Positions 1 through 8,882 of a stretch of 64,000 nt of DNA are shown in pieces. Numbering within the stretch: the stretch's first letter is position 1; each line of letters begins with the position of its first letter. Origin of the DNA: JAPOXR01 sp965214695 (lineage in GTDB: Bacteria; Pseudomonadota; Alphaproteobacteria; Rhodobacterales; Rhodobacteraceae). The stretch is taken from contig OZ243967.1 of the NCBI GenBank assembly GCA_965214695.1, positions 1,302,001 through 1,366,000 on the forward strand. The letters run 5' to 3'. The notes under the pieces were generated by a model. That model saw nothing but the letters and a program-made list of their open reading frames with translations, was not told where the DNA came from and did not search any database. The translations under genes and the position numbers were made by a program.

Positions 1-839
1 TGTCGCTGCTTGGCCTCCTCCCCTCGCCGCCGGCCGACATTCGCAACGGCCGGGTCACCTTCGACGGCAAACAGTTGCTGGACATGGACGAGCACCAACT
101 GCGCGATGTCCGCGGCGGCAAGATCGGGTTCATCTTCCAGGATCCCATGACCTCCCTGAACCCGGTATTCTCGGTCGGGTTCCAGCTGGTCGAGCCGATC
201 AGGCGTCATCTCGGCCTCGGGAAACGCCAGGCGCGTGACCGGGCCGCCGAGCTCCTCGATCTCGTTGGCATTCCGGATCCGGTTCGGCGTCTGAAGGACT
301 ACCCCCACCAATTCTCCGGCGGGATGCGCCAGCGGGTCATGATCGCGATCGCCCTGGCCTGCGAGCCGAAGGTGCTGATTGCCGATGAACCGACCACCGC
401 CCTCGATGTCACCATCCAGGCGCAGATCCTTGAGTTGGTCAAGGATCTTCGGCAGAAGCTGGGAATGGCCATCATCTGGATCACCCATGATCTCGGCGTG
501 ATTGCCGGAATCGCCAACCGGGTCATCGTCATGTACGGGGGTCAGATCGTCGAACACGCGCCGGTCGAGGAATTGTTTGCCAACCCGCTCCACCCCTATA
601 CCAGGGCATTGCTGGGCACCGTGCCGGCGGTTCGCGGCAAGCGGGCTGACAAGCTCAACACGATCGAGGGCAGAACGCCGACCCTGGTTGGCCCGCCCGT
701 TGCCTGTGCGTTCAGGCCCCGCTGCCAGTTTGCCTTCGACCGCTGCAGCAGGGAGGTGCCGCAGCGGGCATTGCGGGCCACCGGCCATGACGTGGCATGC
801 TTCCTCGAACAGCCGCCGGGCAGCGGAACCAATGCCTGA
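1..839 (+). CDS. Peptide ABC transporter ATP-binding protein (DppD/OppD type), 5' partial
   Basis: One of two ATPases energising a di/oligopeptide importer at the inner membrane. The reading frame is open from the first full codon at position 3, so the start and the Walker A loop lie upstream of the window. Visible in order are the Q-loop region (FIFQDPMTSLNP), the ABC signature FSGGMRQR, Walker B (VLIADEPTTALD), the switch His (THDLG), and a C-terminal oligopeptide/dipeptide extension (NPLHPYTRALL) with a Cys cluster (CAFRPRCQFAFDRC) typical of this subfamily. It overlaps the next ATPase gene by 8 nt, implying translational coupling. The family assignment is firm; the substrate (peptide, possibly nickel or another small ligand) is inferred. 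Confidence 0.93.
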   Translation, partial: SLLGLLPSPPADIRNGRVTFDGKQLLDMDEHQLRDVRGGKIGFIFQDPMTSLNPVFSVGFQLVEPIRRHLGLGKRQARDRAAELLDLVGIPDPVRRLKDYPHQFSGGMRQRVMIAIALACEPKVLIADEPTTALDVTIQAQILELVKDLRQKLGMAIIWITHDLGVIAGIANRVIVMYGGQIVEHAPVEELFANPLHPYTRALLGTVPAVRGKRADKLNTIEGRTPTLVGPPVACAFRPRCQFAFDRCSREVPQRALRATGHDVACFLEQPPGSGTNA

Positions 840-1893
840 TCCCGGCCCGGCCAGCGAACCCCTGCTCAGGGTGGATGGCCTCAAGGTCTATTTCCCGGTC
901 TATGCCGGCGTGTTCAGGAAAAAGGTTGCCGAGGTACGGGCAGTCGACAATATCTCCTTCGAGATCATGAATGGCGAGACGCTGGGGCTGGTCGGCGAGT
1001 CCGGTTGCGGCAAGACCACGGCCGGGCGGGCGATCCTGCGGCTTACCGACATCACCGAGGGCAGCATCCAATTCGGCGACACCGATATCGCCGGGGCACC
1101 GAACAATGTCCTGCAAAAGATGCGGCCACTGATGCAGATGATCTTCCAGGACCCGCAGGCCAGCCTGAACCCGCGGATGACGGTCGCCGACATCATTGCC
1201 GAGCCGCTCTACGAACACCGGAAGGATCGTGCCGACGCCCGCCTGGCGAAGGTCCATGATCTCATGGAATCGGTCGGTCTCAACAAGGATGCCGCCAACC
1301 GGTATCCGCACGAGTTTTCCGGCGGCCAGCGACAGCGGATCGGGATTGCCCGGGCGCTGGCGCTCAATCCGCAGCTGATCATCTGTGACGAGCCCATCGC
1401 GGCGCTTGACGTCTCAATCCAGGCCCAGGTTGTCAATCTGCTGGAAGATCTGCAGGACCGGTTCAACCTGACCTACCTGTTCATCAGCCATGATTTGGGG
1501 ATGGTGAGGCATATCGCCGACCGCGTCGCGGTGATGTATCTCGGCACGATCGTCGAGCTTGCGCCGCACCAGGACCTCTATGGTGACCCGAAGCATCCCT
1601 ATACCGAGGCATTGCTGTCGGCGGTTCCGGAAGCGGACCCGGTCGTGGAACGAGGTCGACAGCGGATCATCCTGGAAGGCGACGTGCCATCGCCAACCAA
1701 TGCGCCCGACGGGTGCGTGTTCTGCACCCGGTGCCCCAAGGCGATGGATCTTTGCCGGAAAGTCAGGCCCGACTTCGCAAGGATCGGCCCAAATCGTTAC
1801 GTGGCCTGCCACCTGGTGGACCCGGACGACACCGGACCGCAACCCCCGTTGCGGCCACCTACCAACAACAAGTCAAAGGAGATCAATTCGTGA
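832..1893 (+). CDS. Peptide ABC transporter ATP-binding protein (DppF/OppF type)
   Basis: Second ATPase of the peptide importer, 353 aa from ATG 832. The frame is open further upstream, but homology begins at this ATG, which overlaps the previous stop by 8 nt. Walker A is GESGCGKT (around residue 60), followed by the Q-loop (MIFQDPQASLNP), signature FSGGQRQR, Walker B with DEPIAALD, and the C-terminal oligopeptide-transporter extension with Cys residues (CVFCTRCPKAMDLC). Its last codons carry the Shine-Dalgarno (AAGGAG, 1875-1880) of the next gene, and its TGA overlaps that gene's GTG start. It should pair with the upstream ATPase as a heterodimer. Confidence 0.95.
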   Translation: MPDPGPASEPLLRVDGLKVYFPVYAGVFRKKVAEVRAVDNISFEIMNGETLGLVGESGCGKTTAGRAILRLTDITEGSIQFGDTDIAGAPNNVLQKMRPLMQMIFQDPQASLNPRMTVADIIAEPLYEHRKDRADARLAKVHDLMESVGLNKDAANRYPHEFSGGQRQRIGIARALALNPQLIICDEPIAALDVSIQAQVVNLLEDLQDRFNLTYLFISHDLGMVRHIADRVAVMYLGTIVELAPHQDLYGDPKHPYTEALLSAVPEADPVVERGRQRIILEGDVPSPTNAPDGCVFCTRCPKAMDLCRKVRPDFARIGPNRYVACHLVDPDDTGPQPPLRPPTNNKSKEINS

Positions 1894-3593
1894 AACAATT
1901 TTCATTTTCCGCCGCGGCGCTTGCCACCGGGGCCATGCTGTTTGCAGCAGCGGCCCAGGCCGACCGCGGCGCCGATGGCCATGTCAGCCTCATCTACTGG
2001 CAGGCCCCGTCTATCATGAACCCGTACCTGTCGGGTGGCACCAAGGACCTCGAAGCCTCGTCACTGGTGCTGGAGCCGCTCGGGCGGCATGATTCCGGCG
2101 GCAACCTCGTTGCCTGGCTGGCAGAATCGGTACCGACCGTGGAAAATGGCGGCGTATCGGCAGATTTGACAACGATAACCTGGAAGCTGAGAGACGGGCT
2201 CACCTGGTCTGACGGGACACCGGTCACATCGGAAGATGTCATCTTTACCGCAGATTACTGCATGCACCCGGAAGGTGGATGTGCGCAGTTGCAGAACTTC
2301 GCCGATGTCGTGTCGGTCGAGGCCGTGGACGACCTGACGATCAAGATCACCTTCGGCGTTGCCAAACCCTATCCGTACAACGTGTTCGTTGGCGCAACAT
2401 CGCCGATTCTCCAGAAAGCGCAGTTTGCCGATTGCATGGGAGCGCGCGCACCAGAATGCACCGACCAGAATTTCAACCCGGTCGGAACCGGGCCGTTCCA
2501 GGTCACCGAATTTCGTCCCAATGACGTGATTTCGATGGAGGCAAACGCCAATTACCGTGACCCCGACAAACCTGCATTCGCCACCCTGACCTTCAAGGGC
2601 GGCGGCGATGCAGCCTCTGCCGGCAGGGCGGTGCTCGAAACCGGCGAATTCGACTATGCATGGAACCTGCAGCTGGCACCCGAAGTCCTGCAGAACATGG
2701 AAATGGCCGGCAAGGGCAAGGTGGTATCGGCATTCGGAACCCTGGTTGAACGGATCATGGTGAACCTCACCAATCCGGACCCGGCATTGGGTGACGAGCG
2801 TTCAACCCGCATGCATCCGCACCCATCCCTGACCGACATCAATGTCCGCAAGGCCCTGTCGATGGCCATTGACCGCGATCTACTGGTCGAAATCGGCTAT
2901 GGTCAGGCCGGCAGGCCGACCTGCAACGTCGTTCCGGCCCCGGAAGTCTATGCCTCCACCGCCAATGACAGCTGCCTGGTCCAGGATATCGATGGTGCGA
3001 ACGCGCTTCTCGACGAGGCTGGCTGGGCCAGGGGCTCGGACGGGGTTCGCCAGAAGGACGGGGTCCAACTCTCGATTCTCTACCAGACATCGACCAATGC
3101 GGTCCGCCAGGATTTCCAGGCGCTGATCAAGCAGTGGTGGTCCGAGATCGGCGTGGAAACCGAATTGCGCAACATCAGCGCCTCGGTATTCTTCGGCAGC
3201 GACCCGGGAAGCCCGGACACCTACCAGAAGTTCTATGCCGACGTCGAAATGTATGCCAACAACTTCGAGGGTGCCGACCCGGAAGCCTATCTTGGCAGCT
3301 GGCATTGCAACGAGAACCCTCGCCCGGATAGCCAGTGGCAGGGCGCCAACATACCACGCTATTGCGACGAGGGGTATGATGCGTTGCTGGCCGAGATGGC
3401 CAGGACCGGCGACATTGCCGAGCGGTCAAGGCTGGGCAAGGCCATGAATGACATGCTCATGCAGGAATACGTCATGATCCCGCTGGTCCATCGTGGCCGG
3501 GTATCGGCGCATTCCAACAGCCTCGGCGGCGTTGATCTCAATACCTGGGATTCCGAACTCTGGAACGCGGCCAGCTGGCACCGTGTCAAGTAG
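1890..3593 (+). CDS. Peptide ABC transporter substrate-binding protein (SBP family 5)
   Basis: Periplasmic solute-binding protein of the importer, 567 aa. I chose the GTG start at 1890 because AAGGAG lies 9 nt upstream and the first 24 residues form a Sec signal peptide ending AAAAQA. An open frame runs further upstream but is only the overlap with the ATPase gene. The mature protein shows the SBP_bac_5 pattern: a YLSGGTKDLEASSLVLEPL opening, GLTWSDGTPVTSEDV, a FNPVGTGPF motif and NVRKALSMAIDRDLL. It sits between the ATPases and the permeases. A strong hairpin (3606-3628) follows the stop codon and may boost its transcript relative to the permeases. The ligand cannot be read from sequence. 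Confidence 0.94.
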   Translation: MKQFSFSAAALATGAMLFAAAAQADRGADGHVSLIYWQAPSIMNPYLSGGTKDLEASSLVLEPLGRHDSGGNLVAWLAESVPTVENGGVSADLTTITWKLRDGLTWSDGTPVTSEDVIFTADYCMHPEGGCAQLQNFADVVSVEAVDDLTIKITFGVAKPYPYNVFVGATSPILQKAQFADCMGARAPECTDQNFNPVGTGPFQVTEFRPNDVISMEANANYRDPDKPAFATLTFKGGGDAASAGRAVLETGEFDYAWNLQLAPEVLQNMEMAGKGKVVSAFGTLVERIMVNLTNPDPALGDERSTRMHPHPSLTDINVRKALSMAIDRDLLVEIGYGQAGRPTCNVVPAPEVYASTANDSCLVQDIDGANALLDEAGWARGSDGVRQKDGVQLSILYQTSTNAVRQDFQALIKQWWSEIGVETELRNISASVFFGSDPGSPDTYQKFYADVEMYANNFEGADPEAYLGSWHCNENPRPDSQWQGANIPRYCDEGYDALLAEMARTGDIAERSRLGKAMNDMLMQEYVMIPLVHRGRVSAHSNSLGGVDLNTWDSELWNAASWHRVK

Positions 3594-3605
3594 CACGTTT
3601 CAATC

Positions 3606-3628
3606 GGGGGCCGGTCCGTCCGGCCCCC
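3606..3628 (+). terminator. Intra-operon hairpin after the peptide-binding protein gene
   Basis: A perfect 9-bp G/C stem (gggggccgg / ccggccccc) with loop tccgt, followed by attttacc. It lies 13 nt after the SBP stop and 42 nt before the permease start. The T-run is short, so it is more likely a partial terminator or 3' stabiliser giving excess binding protein than a full stop for the operon. Confidence 0.6.
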
Positions 3629-3669
3629 ATTTTACCAACAACAGGATTTCGGCGTAGGCGGCAGGCAAG

Positions 3670-4677
3670 ATGTTTCACTACACGATTCGCCGATTGCTCT
3701 TTGCAATTCCGACCCTGTTGCTGATCAGCCTGATCCTGTTCCTGCTGCTCGATTTCGCACCGGGCGATCCGACAGCAAACCTGCCGCTGACAATTCCACC
3801 GGAGGTCAAGGCCAAGATCAGGGAATCGCTCGGCCTCGGCGAGCCGATCCATATTCGCTACCTCCTCTGGCTCCAGCAATTCTTTGTCAACGAGCCGCTG
3901 CACCTGTTGTCGGAGATGACCGGATGGGATTTGTCCGGCGACCGGCAGCGAGTCATTTCCTGGCAAACCCGCTCACCGGTCGTCGACATCGTGGTCCAGC
4001 GCATGCCGCAGACATTGTGGGTGGTCGGCCTTTCCTACGTGTTCGGAATTATCATCGCCCTGCCGATCGGCATCTATTCGGCCTACCGGCAATACAGCTG
4101 GTTCGACCAGATCGGCACATTCGTGTCGATGGTCGGTTTTTCGGTTCCGACCTTCTTTACCGGCGTGCTGCTGATCGTCATCTTCTCGGTCCAGCTCGGC
4201 TGGCTGCCGAGCATCTACGACACCACCCTGGTTGTCGATGGCTGGAGCAGCTTCCTGGCCCAGATTCGGCAGATGATCCTGCCGGTATCGGTGCTTGCCC
4301 TCTACAATGCGGCCCAGATCAGCCGGTTCATGCGGGCTTCGATGCTCGACAATCTCAATCTCGACTATGTCCGGACGGCCCGCTCCAAAGGTCTGGCCGA
4401 ACGAACGGTCATCCTGGTCCATGTACTGCGGAATTCGATGATCCCGGTTGTGACCGTCATCGCCCTGGGGGTTCCATCGGTATTCGGCGGCGCCATCATT
4501 ACCGAACAGATCTTCAAGGTGAACGGGCTTGGCCAGTTGCTGATCATTGCCATCGAGGCCAATGACATCCCGATGGTGCAGTCGCTGTCATTCATCTTCG
4601 CAGTGCTGATCGTGCTGTTCAACCTGATCGCCGACATTCTCTACGGCATCCTCGATCCGAGGATTCGATATGACTGA
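3670..4677 (+). CDS. Peptide ABC transporter permease (DppB/OppB type)
   Basis: Inner-membrane permease subunit, 335 aa. It begins with the typical N-terminal helix of this family (MFHYTIRRLLFAIPTLLLI) and has about six hydrophobic segments in the BPD_transp_1 fold. The conserved cytoplasmic loop that contacts the ATPases is visible as YVRTARSKGL (about residues 235-245), followed by NSMIPVVTVIAL and a final helix. It ends in RIRYD and overlaps the next permease by 8 nt (ATGACTGA). A long periplasmic loop between the first two helices, with a tract around WLQQFFVNEPLHLLS, is usual for DppB/OppB. Confidence 0.94.
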   Translation: MFHYTIRRLLFAIPTLLLISLILFLLLDFAPGDPTANLPLTIPPEVKAKIRESLGLGEPIHIRYLLWLQQFFVNEPLHLLSEMTGWDLSGDRQRVISWQTRSPVVDIVVQRMPQTLWVVGLSYVFGIIIALPIGIYSAYRQYSWFDQIGTFVSMVGFSVPTFFTGVLLIVIFSVQLGWLPSIYDTTLVVDGWSSFLAQIRQMILPVSVLALYNAAQISRFMRASMLDNLNLDYVRTARSKGLAERTVILVHVLRNSMIPVVTVIALGVPSVFGGAIITEQIFKVNGLGQLLIIAIEANDIPMVQSLSFIFAVLIVLFNLIADILYGILDPRIRYD

Positions 4678-5575
4678 CCTGGCGGAATTCTCGGCACCGC
4701 ACCGCTCGCACTGGCGGGATGTCTGGGTCCAGTTCAAGTCCCATCGCGGGGCGCTGGTCGGGGGCTGCTTCTTTGCCTTCATGCTGTTTGGCGTGTCCAT
4801 CGGCCCGATGATCTGGACCATCGACCCGCAATATATCGACATCAGGGCGCGGAATTCCGGACTCAGTCTTGCCCATCCGCTCGGCACCGACCAGCTCGGC
4901 CGCGATACCCTGGCCAGGGTCATGGCCGGGGGGCGGACATCGGTCGCCGTCGGCCTGACCGCCATGCTGCTGTCGCTGGTGCTTGGCACCGGGGTCGGCG
5001 TCGTCGCCGGGTTCTTCCGCCGCCTCGACGGGCCGCTGATGCGGCTGACCGACCTGTTCCTGGCCCTGCCCATCCTGCCGCTGCTGCTGGTCATCATCAT
5101 GCTGTTTCGCGATGCGCTGCGGTCGGCATTCGGCCCCGAGACCGGAATCTTCATCCTGATCGTGGTGGTCATCGGCATCACCAGCTGGATGCAGACCGCC
5201 CGGATTGTCCGCGGCGATGTCCTGGCCATCAAGGAACGGGAATTCGTGCTGGCCGCCCGTTCGATCGGCACCCCGTCGAAACGGCTGATCTGGCGGCACA
5301 TCCTGCCGAACGTGCTGTCGCCGATCATGGTGTCGGCCACCCTCGGCATTGCCACCGCCATCATCACCGAATCGGCGCTGTCATTCCTCGGCCTCGGCTT
5401 CCCGTCCGATTTTCCGACCTGGGGACGGCTGCTGTTTGATGCAACCGACTACATCCAGCAATATCCGGAACGGGTCATCTGGCCCGGATTGGCGATTTCC
5501 CTCACCGTCCTGTCGGTCAACTATGTTGGCGACGGACTTCGGGACGCCCTTGATCCAAGGATTCGCAAGCGATAG
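4670..5575 (+). CDS. Peptide ABC transporter permease (DppC/OppC type)
   Basis: Second permease, 301 aa, partner of the DppB-like protein. The N-terminal cytoplasmic stretch and first helix are followed by HPLGTDQLGRDTLARV, a hallmark of DppC/OppC, then the EAA-type loop REFVLAARSIGT and HILPNVLSPIMV. It ends in DALDPRIRKR, the usual end of this family. The start codon overlaps the previous gene's stop. It is the last gene of the importer operon visible here; the following 355 nt have no gene. Confidence 0.94.
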   Translation: MTDLAEFSAPHRSHWRDVWVQFKSHRGALVGGCFFAFMLFGVSIGPMIWTIDPQYIDIRARNSGLSLAHPLGTDQLGRDTLARVMAGGRTSVAVGLTAMLLSLVLGTGVGVVAGFFRRLDGPLMRLTDLFLALPILPLLLVIIMLFRDALRSAFGPETGIFILIVVVIGITSWMQTARIVRGDVLAIKEREFVLAARSIGTPSKRLIWRHILPNVLSPIMVSATLGIATAIITESALSFLGLGFPSDFPTWGRLLFDATDYIQQYPERVIWPGLAISLTVLSVNYVGDGLRDALDPRIRKR

Positions 5576-5722
5576 CGGGCAATGCCTGTCGCCGACCAGG
5601 GTCATCGTGGATGGCAACGAGCCGGCAGTCACCGCCTGCGGCGGTGGCCACGCAGGCCCTGGCGGCAAGAGAGCGAGCTATTCTTGTCGCGGTGAGCAGG
5701 GCGGCCAGGGCAACGGGACATT

Positions 5723-5803
5723 GACATGCTGGCGGGCAGAGCCCAATACCGTCGCGGTCAAGGCCAGTGCAATCGGATACAACGACATGCTGGCGGGCAG
5801 AGC
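5723..5803. repeat. Direct repeat pair, 19 nt exact, 62-nt period
   Basis: gacatgctggcgggcagag occurs at 5723-5741 and 5785-5803, separated by 43 unrelated bases. The copies are identical and the flanks differ. It is one of five such repeat-spacer-repeat pairs in this window. The function is unknown. Confidence 0.85.
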
Positions 5804-5850
5804 GGCCTGGAAGTGACAACAACAATTCCCGGTTGGCGGCGGCGGTGATC

Positions 5851-5879
5851 TTGAATTCCACCTTGCCAGCCTCCATTAT
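5851..5879 (+). promoter_or_regulatory. Candidate sigma-70 promoter for the BI-1 family gene
   Basis: TTGAAT (5851-5856) and CATTAT (5874-5879) are separated by 17 nt, in an unusually AT-rich patch about 50 nt before the ATG at 5931. The match is moderate (4/6 at the -10), so this is inference. Confidence 0.4.
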
Positions 5880-5930
5880 AGAGTGCATGAACTGGCTCGG
5901 TCACGAGCAGCTGAGACCCGGAGATTTCTG

Positions 5931-6653
5931 ATGAGACAAACCCAAACCATTAGCCGCGGCTTTTCGACCGCAACCGATGTCAGGATTGACCAAGGCCTGC
6001 GCGCCCACATGAACAAGGTCTATGGCCTGATGTCGCTGGCGATGGTGATCACCGGTGTGGTCGCATATGTCGTGGGCAACAACGACCAGATGCTTCTCGC
6101 GATCTACAGCACACCGCTGCAATGGGTGGTCATGCTGGCACCGCTTGGCGTCGTGTTTTTCCTCAGCGCATCCATCAACCGGCTGAGCTTTGCCACCGCC
6201 CAGATTGTCTTCTGGGGATTCGCCGCCCTCATGGGACTGTCGATATCCTACATCTTCAGGGTGTATACCGGCTTTGCAATCGCCCAGACCTTCCTGATCA
6301 CCGCAATTGCCTTCGCCGGGTTGAGCCTGGTTGGCTATACCACCAAGAAGGATCTCAGCGGCATGGGTTCATTCCTGATCATGGGGCTGATCGGAATCAT
6401 TCTTGCCGCAATCGTCAACATCTTCCTGGGATCACCGGCGATTACCTTCGCAATCTCGACGCTCGGGGTGCTGATATTCGCCGGACTGACCGCCTACGAT
6501 ACCCAACGCATCAAGAACACCTATATCGAGATGGCGAGCAACGGCCAGACCGCGTGGCTCGGCAAGGCGGCGCTGATGGGCGCGCTCAGCCTGTATCTCG
6601 ATTTCCTGAACCTGTTCCTGCTGCTGCTGCAACTCTTCGGCTCACGGGAATAG
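5931..6653 (+). CDS. Bax inhibitor-1 (BI-1/YccA/LFG) family membrane protein
   Basis: 240-aa integral inner-membrane protein with seven hydrophobic segments; the N-terminal 45 residues are soluble. Family features include the start RIDQGLRAHMNKVYGLMSLAM, the segment GFAALMGLSISYIF, and the C-terminal GLTAYDTQRIKN with Asp and Arg/Lys residues characteristic of the pH-sensitive calcium-leak channel family (TMBIM, B. subtilis YetJ). I prefer ATG 5931 over an upstream in-frame codon because GGAG lies about 8 nt upstream and the MRQTQT start is typical of alphaproteobacterial members. It appears monocistronic and is followed by a good rho-independent terminator. The physiological role in bacteria is unsettled; it may act in membrane-protein quality control or calcium flux. 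Confidence 0.92.
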   Translation: MRQTQTISRGFSTATDVRIDQGLRAHMNKVYGLMSLAMVITGVVAYVVGNNDQMLLAIYSTPLQWVVMLAPLGVVFFLSASINRLSFATAQIVFWGFAALMGLSISYIFRVYTGFAIAQTFLITAIAFAGLSLVGYTTKKDLSGMGSFLIMGLIGIILAAIVNIFLGSPAITFAISTLGVLIFAGLTAYDTQRIKNTYIEMASNGQTAWLGKAALMGALSLYLDFLNLFLLLLQLFGSRE

Positions 6654-6675
6654 GCGGGCGAAAATCCGCTCGCGC

Positions 6676-6701
6676 AAAAGGCCGGCAATCGCCGGCCTTT
6701 T
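6676..6701 (+). terminator. Rho-independent terminator
   Basis: An aaaag-gccggc stem with loop aatc and gccggc-ctttt: a compact G/C stem flanked by A- and T-runs. It lies 23 nt after the BI-1 family stop codon. The symmetric A/T flanks could also stop transcription arriving from rpmG on the other strand. Confidence 0.85.
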
Positions 6702-6792
6702 CACGTTCGGGGCATGTCACCACCTGCCTGCGGGTTGCAGGCGCCCGGCGTGATCATGCGGAGGATCGAGGGCGTGCCGTCCGCAGCGAAGG

Positions 6793-6960
6793 CTACTTGA
6801 TCTTGCCTTCCTTGTACTCGACATGCTTGCGGGCGACCGGATCGTATTTTCGAACCGTCATCTTCTCGGGCATGGTCCGGGCATTCTTGCGGGTGACATA
6901 GAAATGTCCGGTTCCCGCCGTCGAGGTCAGCCGGATCTTGATGGTTGCAGGTTTGGCCAT
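6793..6960 (-). CDS. rpmG: 50S ribosomal protein L33
   Basis: 55-aa basic protein of the large ribosomal subunit, easily missed because of its size. Translation from ATG (6960) gives MAKPATIKIRLTSTAGTGHF, followed by YVTRKNARTMPEKM and ending KYDPVARKHVEYKEGKIK. This is the Cys-free alphaproteobacterial L33 type, which lacks the CxxC zinc ribbons of other L33 forms. A GGAGA ribosome binding site precedes the ATG. It lies downstream of rnpB on the same strand, separated by a candidate terminator. Confidence 0.95.
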   Translation of the reverse strand: MAKPATIKIRLTSTAGTGHFYVTRKNARTMPEKMTVRKYDPVARKHVEYKEGKIK

Positions 6961-7060
6961 CGGTCATTCTCCACAGCATGCTGGTCATGGTATCCGGCGA
7001 CCTTGCAGGGTTCGCCCGGCATCCCAAGTCCAACTAGCCTGCATTCCCGGAATGTCAATC

Positions 7061-7096
7061 GAAAACCGCCCGCCGCCCGCCTCCGGGGCAGGCGGC
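7061..7096 (-). terminator. Candidate terminator of rnpB
   Basis: On the minus strand, arms gccgcctgcc and ggcgggcggc (7087-7096 and 7072-7081) pair with one G-U wobble around a 5-nt loop. A UUUU run (7062-7065) follows 6 nt after the stem. It lies about 25 nt past the inferred mature 3' end of RNase P RNA. Confidence 0.5.
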
Positions 7097-7121
7097 CTTG
7101 GCGCCGGCCGGGCTGGCGATC

Positions 7122-7490
7122 GTGCGGATGGCCTGTAAGCCGGATTCTGTCTGGAAGGGGCTGCCTTCCTCGATGACCATTCATCTGGCCGACACGTTGC
7201 CGTGCCGGTCTGGCTGCCAACCCGGGCCGCGATGTCCAAGGCAGACATGCGGTTCAACCGCGTGCGACCCCTATTCGGCATTGCTCCCGGTGGGGCTTGC
7301 CCTGCCACCGCCGTTGCCGGCAGTGCGGTGGTCTCTTACACCACCGTTTCACCCTTGCCTGCGTCCAGGCGGTCTGTTCTCTGTGGCGCTTTCCCTCGGG
7401 TCTCCCCGGCCGGGCGTTACCCGGCACCGTTGCCTCGTGGAGTCCGGACTTTCCTCGCGGCACGCCGCGCGGCCATCCAGCCATCCGCAC
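7122..7490 (-). ncRNA. rnpB: RNase P RNA (bacterial type A)
   Basis: Catalytic RNA of RNase P, which matures tRNA 5' ends. On the minus strand it holds the conserved GAGGAAAGTCCGGACUCC block near the 5' end (7456-7439) and the conserved 3' block ACAGAAUCCGGCUUACAG (7150-7133). I set the ends from the P1 helix: gtgcggatgg (7490-7481) pairs perfectly with ccatccgcac (7131-7122). The length, about 369 nt, is normal for type A. Internal landmarks include the P4-partner region and several GNRA-type hairpins. Confidence 0.95.
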
Positions 7491-7789
7491 CAGGCTGACG
7501 GTAGTTTGCCGCGCGTCCATCGTCAACAGATTGTCCGCATGCGAGGGAACGAGCTGCCGAGATACGCCAGCATTACTGCACATGCATGGCCGAAGCCATG
7601 GCGCAGACCTGCAACGCCGCCGCCAGCGACGCCCTTGTCCGGCAACACTGCCGCCAGGTTGATGGCGACCGTGCAACCTGGTGTTGGGTCTCGGCAAGCA
7701 CATGTCTCGGGTGCCTGCTTGCAGCTGGTGACCATCCTCGCCGCTTCCATCTCGCAGCATGTCGGGAGGTGCGGGCCCGACAGCGATTC
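7491..7789. other. Spacer between rnpB and the HAD phosphatase gene
   Basis: About 300 nt that hold the rnpB promoter. I see no supportable gene: the open frames on both strands have no recognisable family features. Confidence 0.4.
7498..7526 (-). promoter_or_regulatory. Candidate rnpB promoter
   Basis: On the minus strand, TTGACG (7526-7521) and TACCGT (7503-7498) are separated by exactly 17 nt. The next 7 nt end at the first base of the P1 helix (7490), which fits a +1 start there. The -35 is strong and the -10 is weak. Confidence 0.55.
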
Positions 7790-8695
7790 TCAGATCCTCG
7801 CGCATTCGAAATCCGGCACGATGCCGGACGCCTCCACGAAGGCTCGAATGCATGTGCCCGCGAACAGTCCGCCATCCTTGACGAGAACCGTCCTGAGCCC
7901 GGCGGCAGACCCTCCAAGAATGTCCGTGTGCAACGTGTCGCCAACCATGAGGATCCGGTCTCGAGCGATCCCGTCGAGCTGATGGAGGGCGTCGGAAAAG
8001 GCGTCCCGGTACGGTTTACCGAAATACGTCGGTGCCAGGCCCAGGCGGTCCGCCAAATGATGGGCATAGTATCCTGGCTCCTTGCTCAATCCCTCCTGCC
8101 GGGGAGCAACCAGGTCCGGATTGGCGACCACGAGCGGCCTGGGATGGGCGCGCAGCTCCCCCTCCAATGCATCAAGCGTGTCGGAATCGAGATTTGCGCT
8201 CGACAGGAACAGGAATCCGTCCACGTCAGCCCGGGACCCGGCATCCCAGCGAACAACACCCGCACCGAAATCCTCGAACCCGTCGTCACTTGCGGCCACC
8301 GCACCCCAGCGCATGGACGGATGGACGGCGCCCAGGCGCCGGGCGCAGACATGGCGACTGGAAACGATGTCGTCCGATGCAAAGTCGAACCCGAGACGAT
8401 GATACCGGTCCACGGCAACGCGGTGCGGGTAGCTTGCCGCATTGGTCAGCACGACCAGCCGTTTCCCCTTGGCTCGAAGGGCGGCGAGACATTCCCGGGC
8501 ACCGGGGAGCGGCATGTCACCGGCATTGATGACGCCGAAACTGTCCAGGATCACGGCATCAAACAGGTCGGCGATCTCGACGAGGCCGGAACACTCCCGG
8601 GATTGGTGAGGAAAATCGGCCTGCGGCAGCCGGTGCCGGATTTCCTCGTAGCGATGAAAGACGCCCTCGGCACCATCAACAAACTGGTACGGCAT
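7790..8695 (-). CDS. HAD superfamily class IIA phosphatase (NagD/TIGR01459-like)
   Basis: 301-aa cytosolic hydrolase from ATG 8695 (MPYQFVDGAEG). The frame is open further upstream, but those residues are low-complexity. Motif I is AVILDSFGVINAG, with the nucleophile Asp and the D-x-W/F-G pattern of this subfamily in place of DxD. Motif II is VVLTNAA. A IIA-type cap domain follows, then GKPYRDAF and motif IV MVGDTLHTDI. Members dephosphorylate small phosphometabolites, including glycerol phosphates and phosphoglycolate. It points the same way as the G1PDH-like operon but is separated from it by the broken SDR gene and about 185 nt, so functional linkage is inferred only. Confidence 0.85.
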   Translation of the reverse strand: MPYQFVDGAEGVFHRYEEIRHRLPQADFPHQSRECSGLVEIADLFDAVILDSFGVINAGDMPLPGARECLAALRAKGKRLVVLTNAASYPHRVAVDRYHRLGFDFASDDIVSSRHVCARRLGAVHPSMRWGAVAASDDGFEDFGAGVVRWDAGSRADVDGFLFLSSANLDSDTLDALEGELRAHPRPLVVANPDLVAPRQEGLSKEPGYYAHHLADRLGLAPTYFGKPYRDAFSDALHQLDGIARDRILMVGDTLHTDILGGSAAGLRTVLVKDGGLFAGTCIRAFVEASGIVPDFECARI

Positions 8696-8882
8696 CGGGT
8701 CAGCCTGGCCGGCGGGAATCCGCCACGGCCCCCGGGGCGCGGCAACGCGCCGGGGCGACGCCGCCGGGCCGGGCCTGCCGCCCTGCACCGGTCATCGCAT
8801 CGATACCGGCAGCTGATGAGGCCCGGCGCATGGCAGGTCCCGGAGGCTCCAGGGGGCTGATTGGCAGTCCCGGCCTCCTCAT

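Larger units (their letters stand above)
5576..5930. other. Gene-free spacer with a 19-nt direct repeat
   Basis: No coding region is supported between the importer operon and the BI-1 family gene. The spacer carries an exact direct repeat (5723-5741 and 5785-5803) and, near its end, a candidate promoter for the next gene. Short open frames here lack ribosome binding sites and recognisable homology. Confidence 0.5.

Noticed and set aside
5723..5803. Possible mini-CRISPR
   Set aside because: There is only one spacer, a 19-nt repeat without dyad symmetry, and no cas genes; the other repeat pairs in the window have different repeats.
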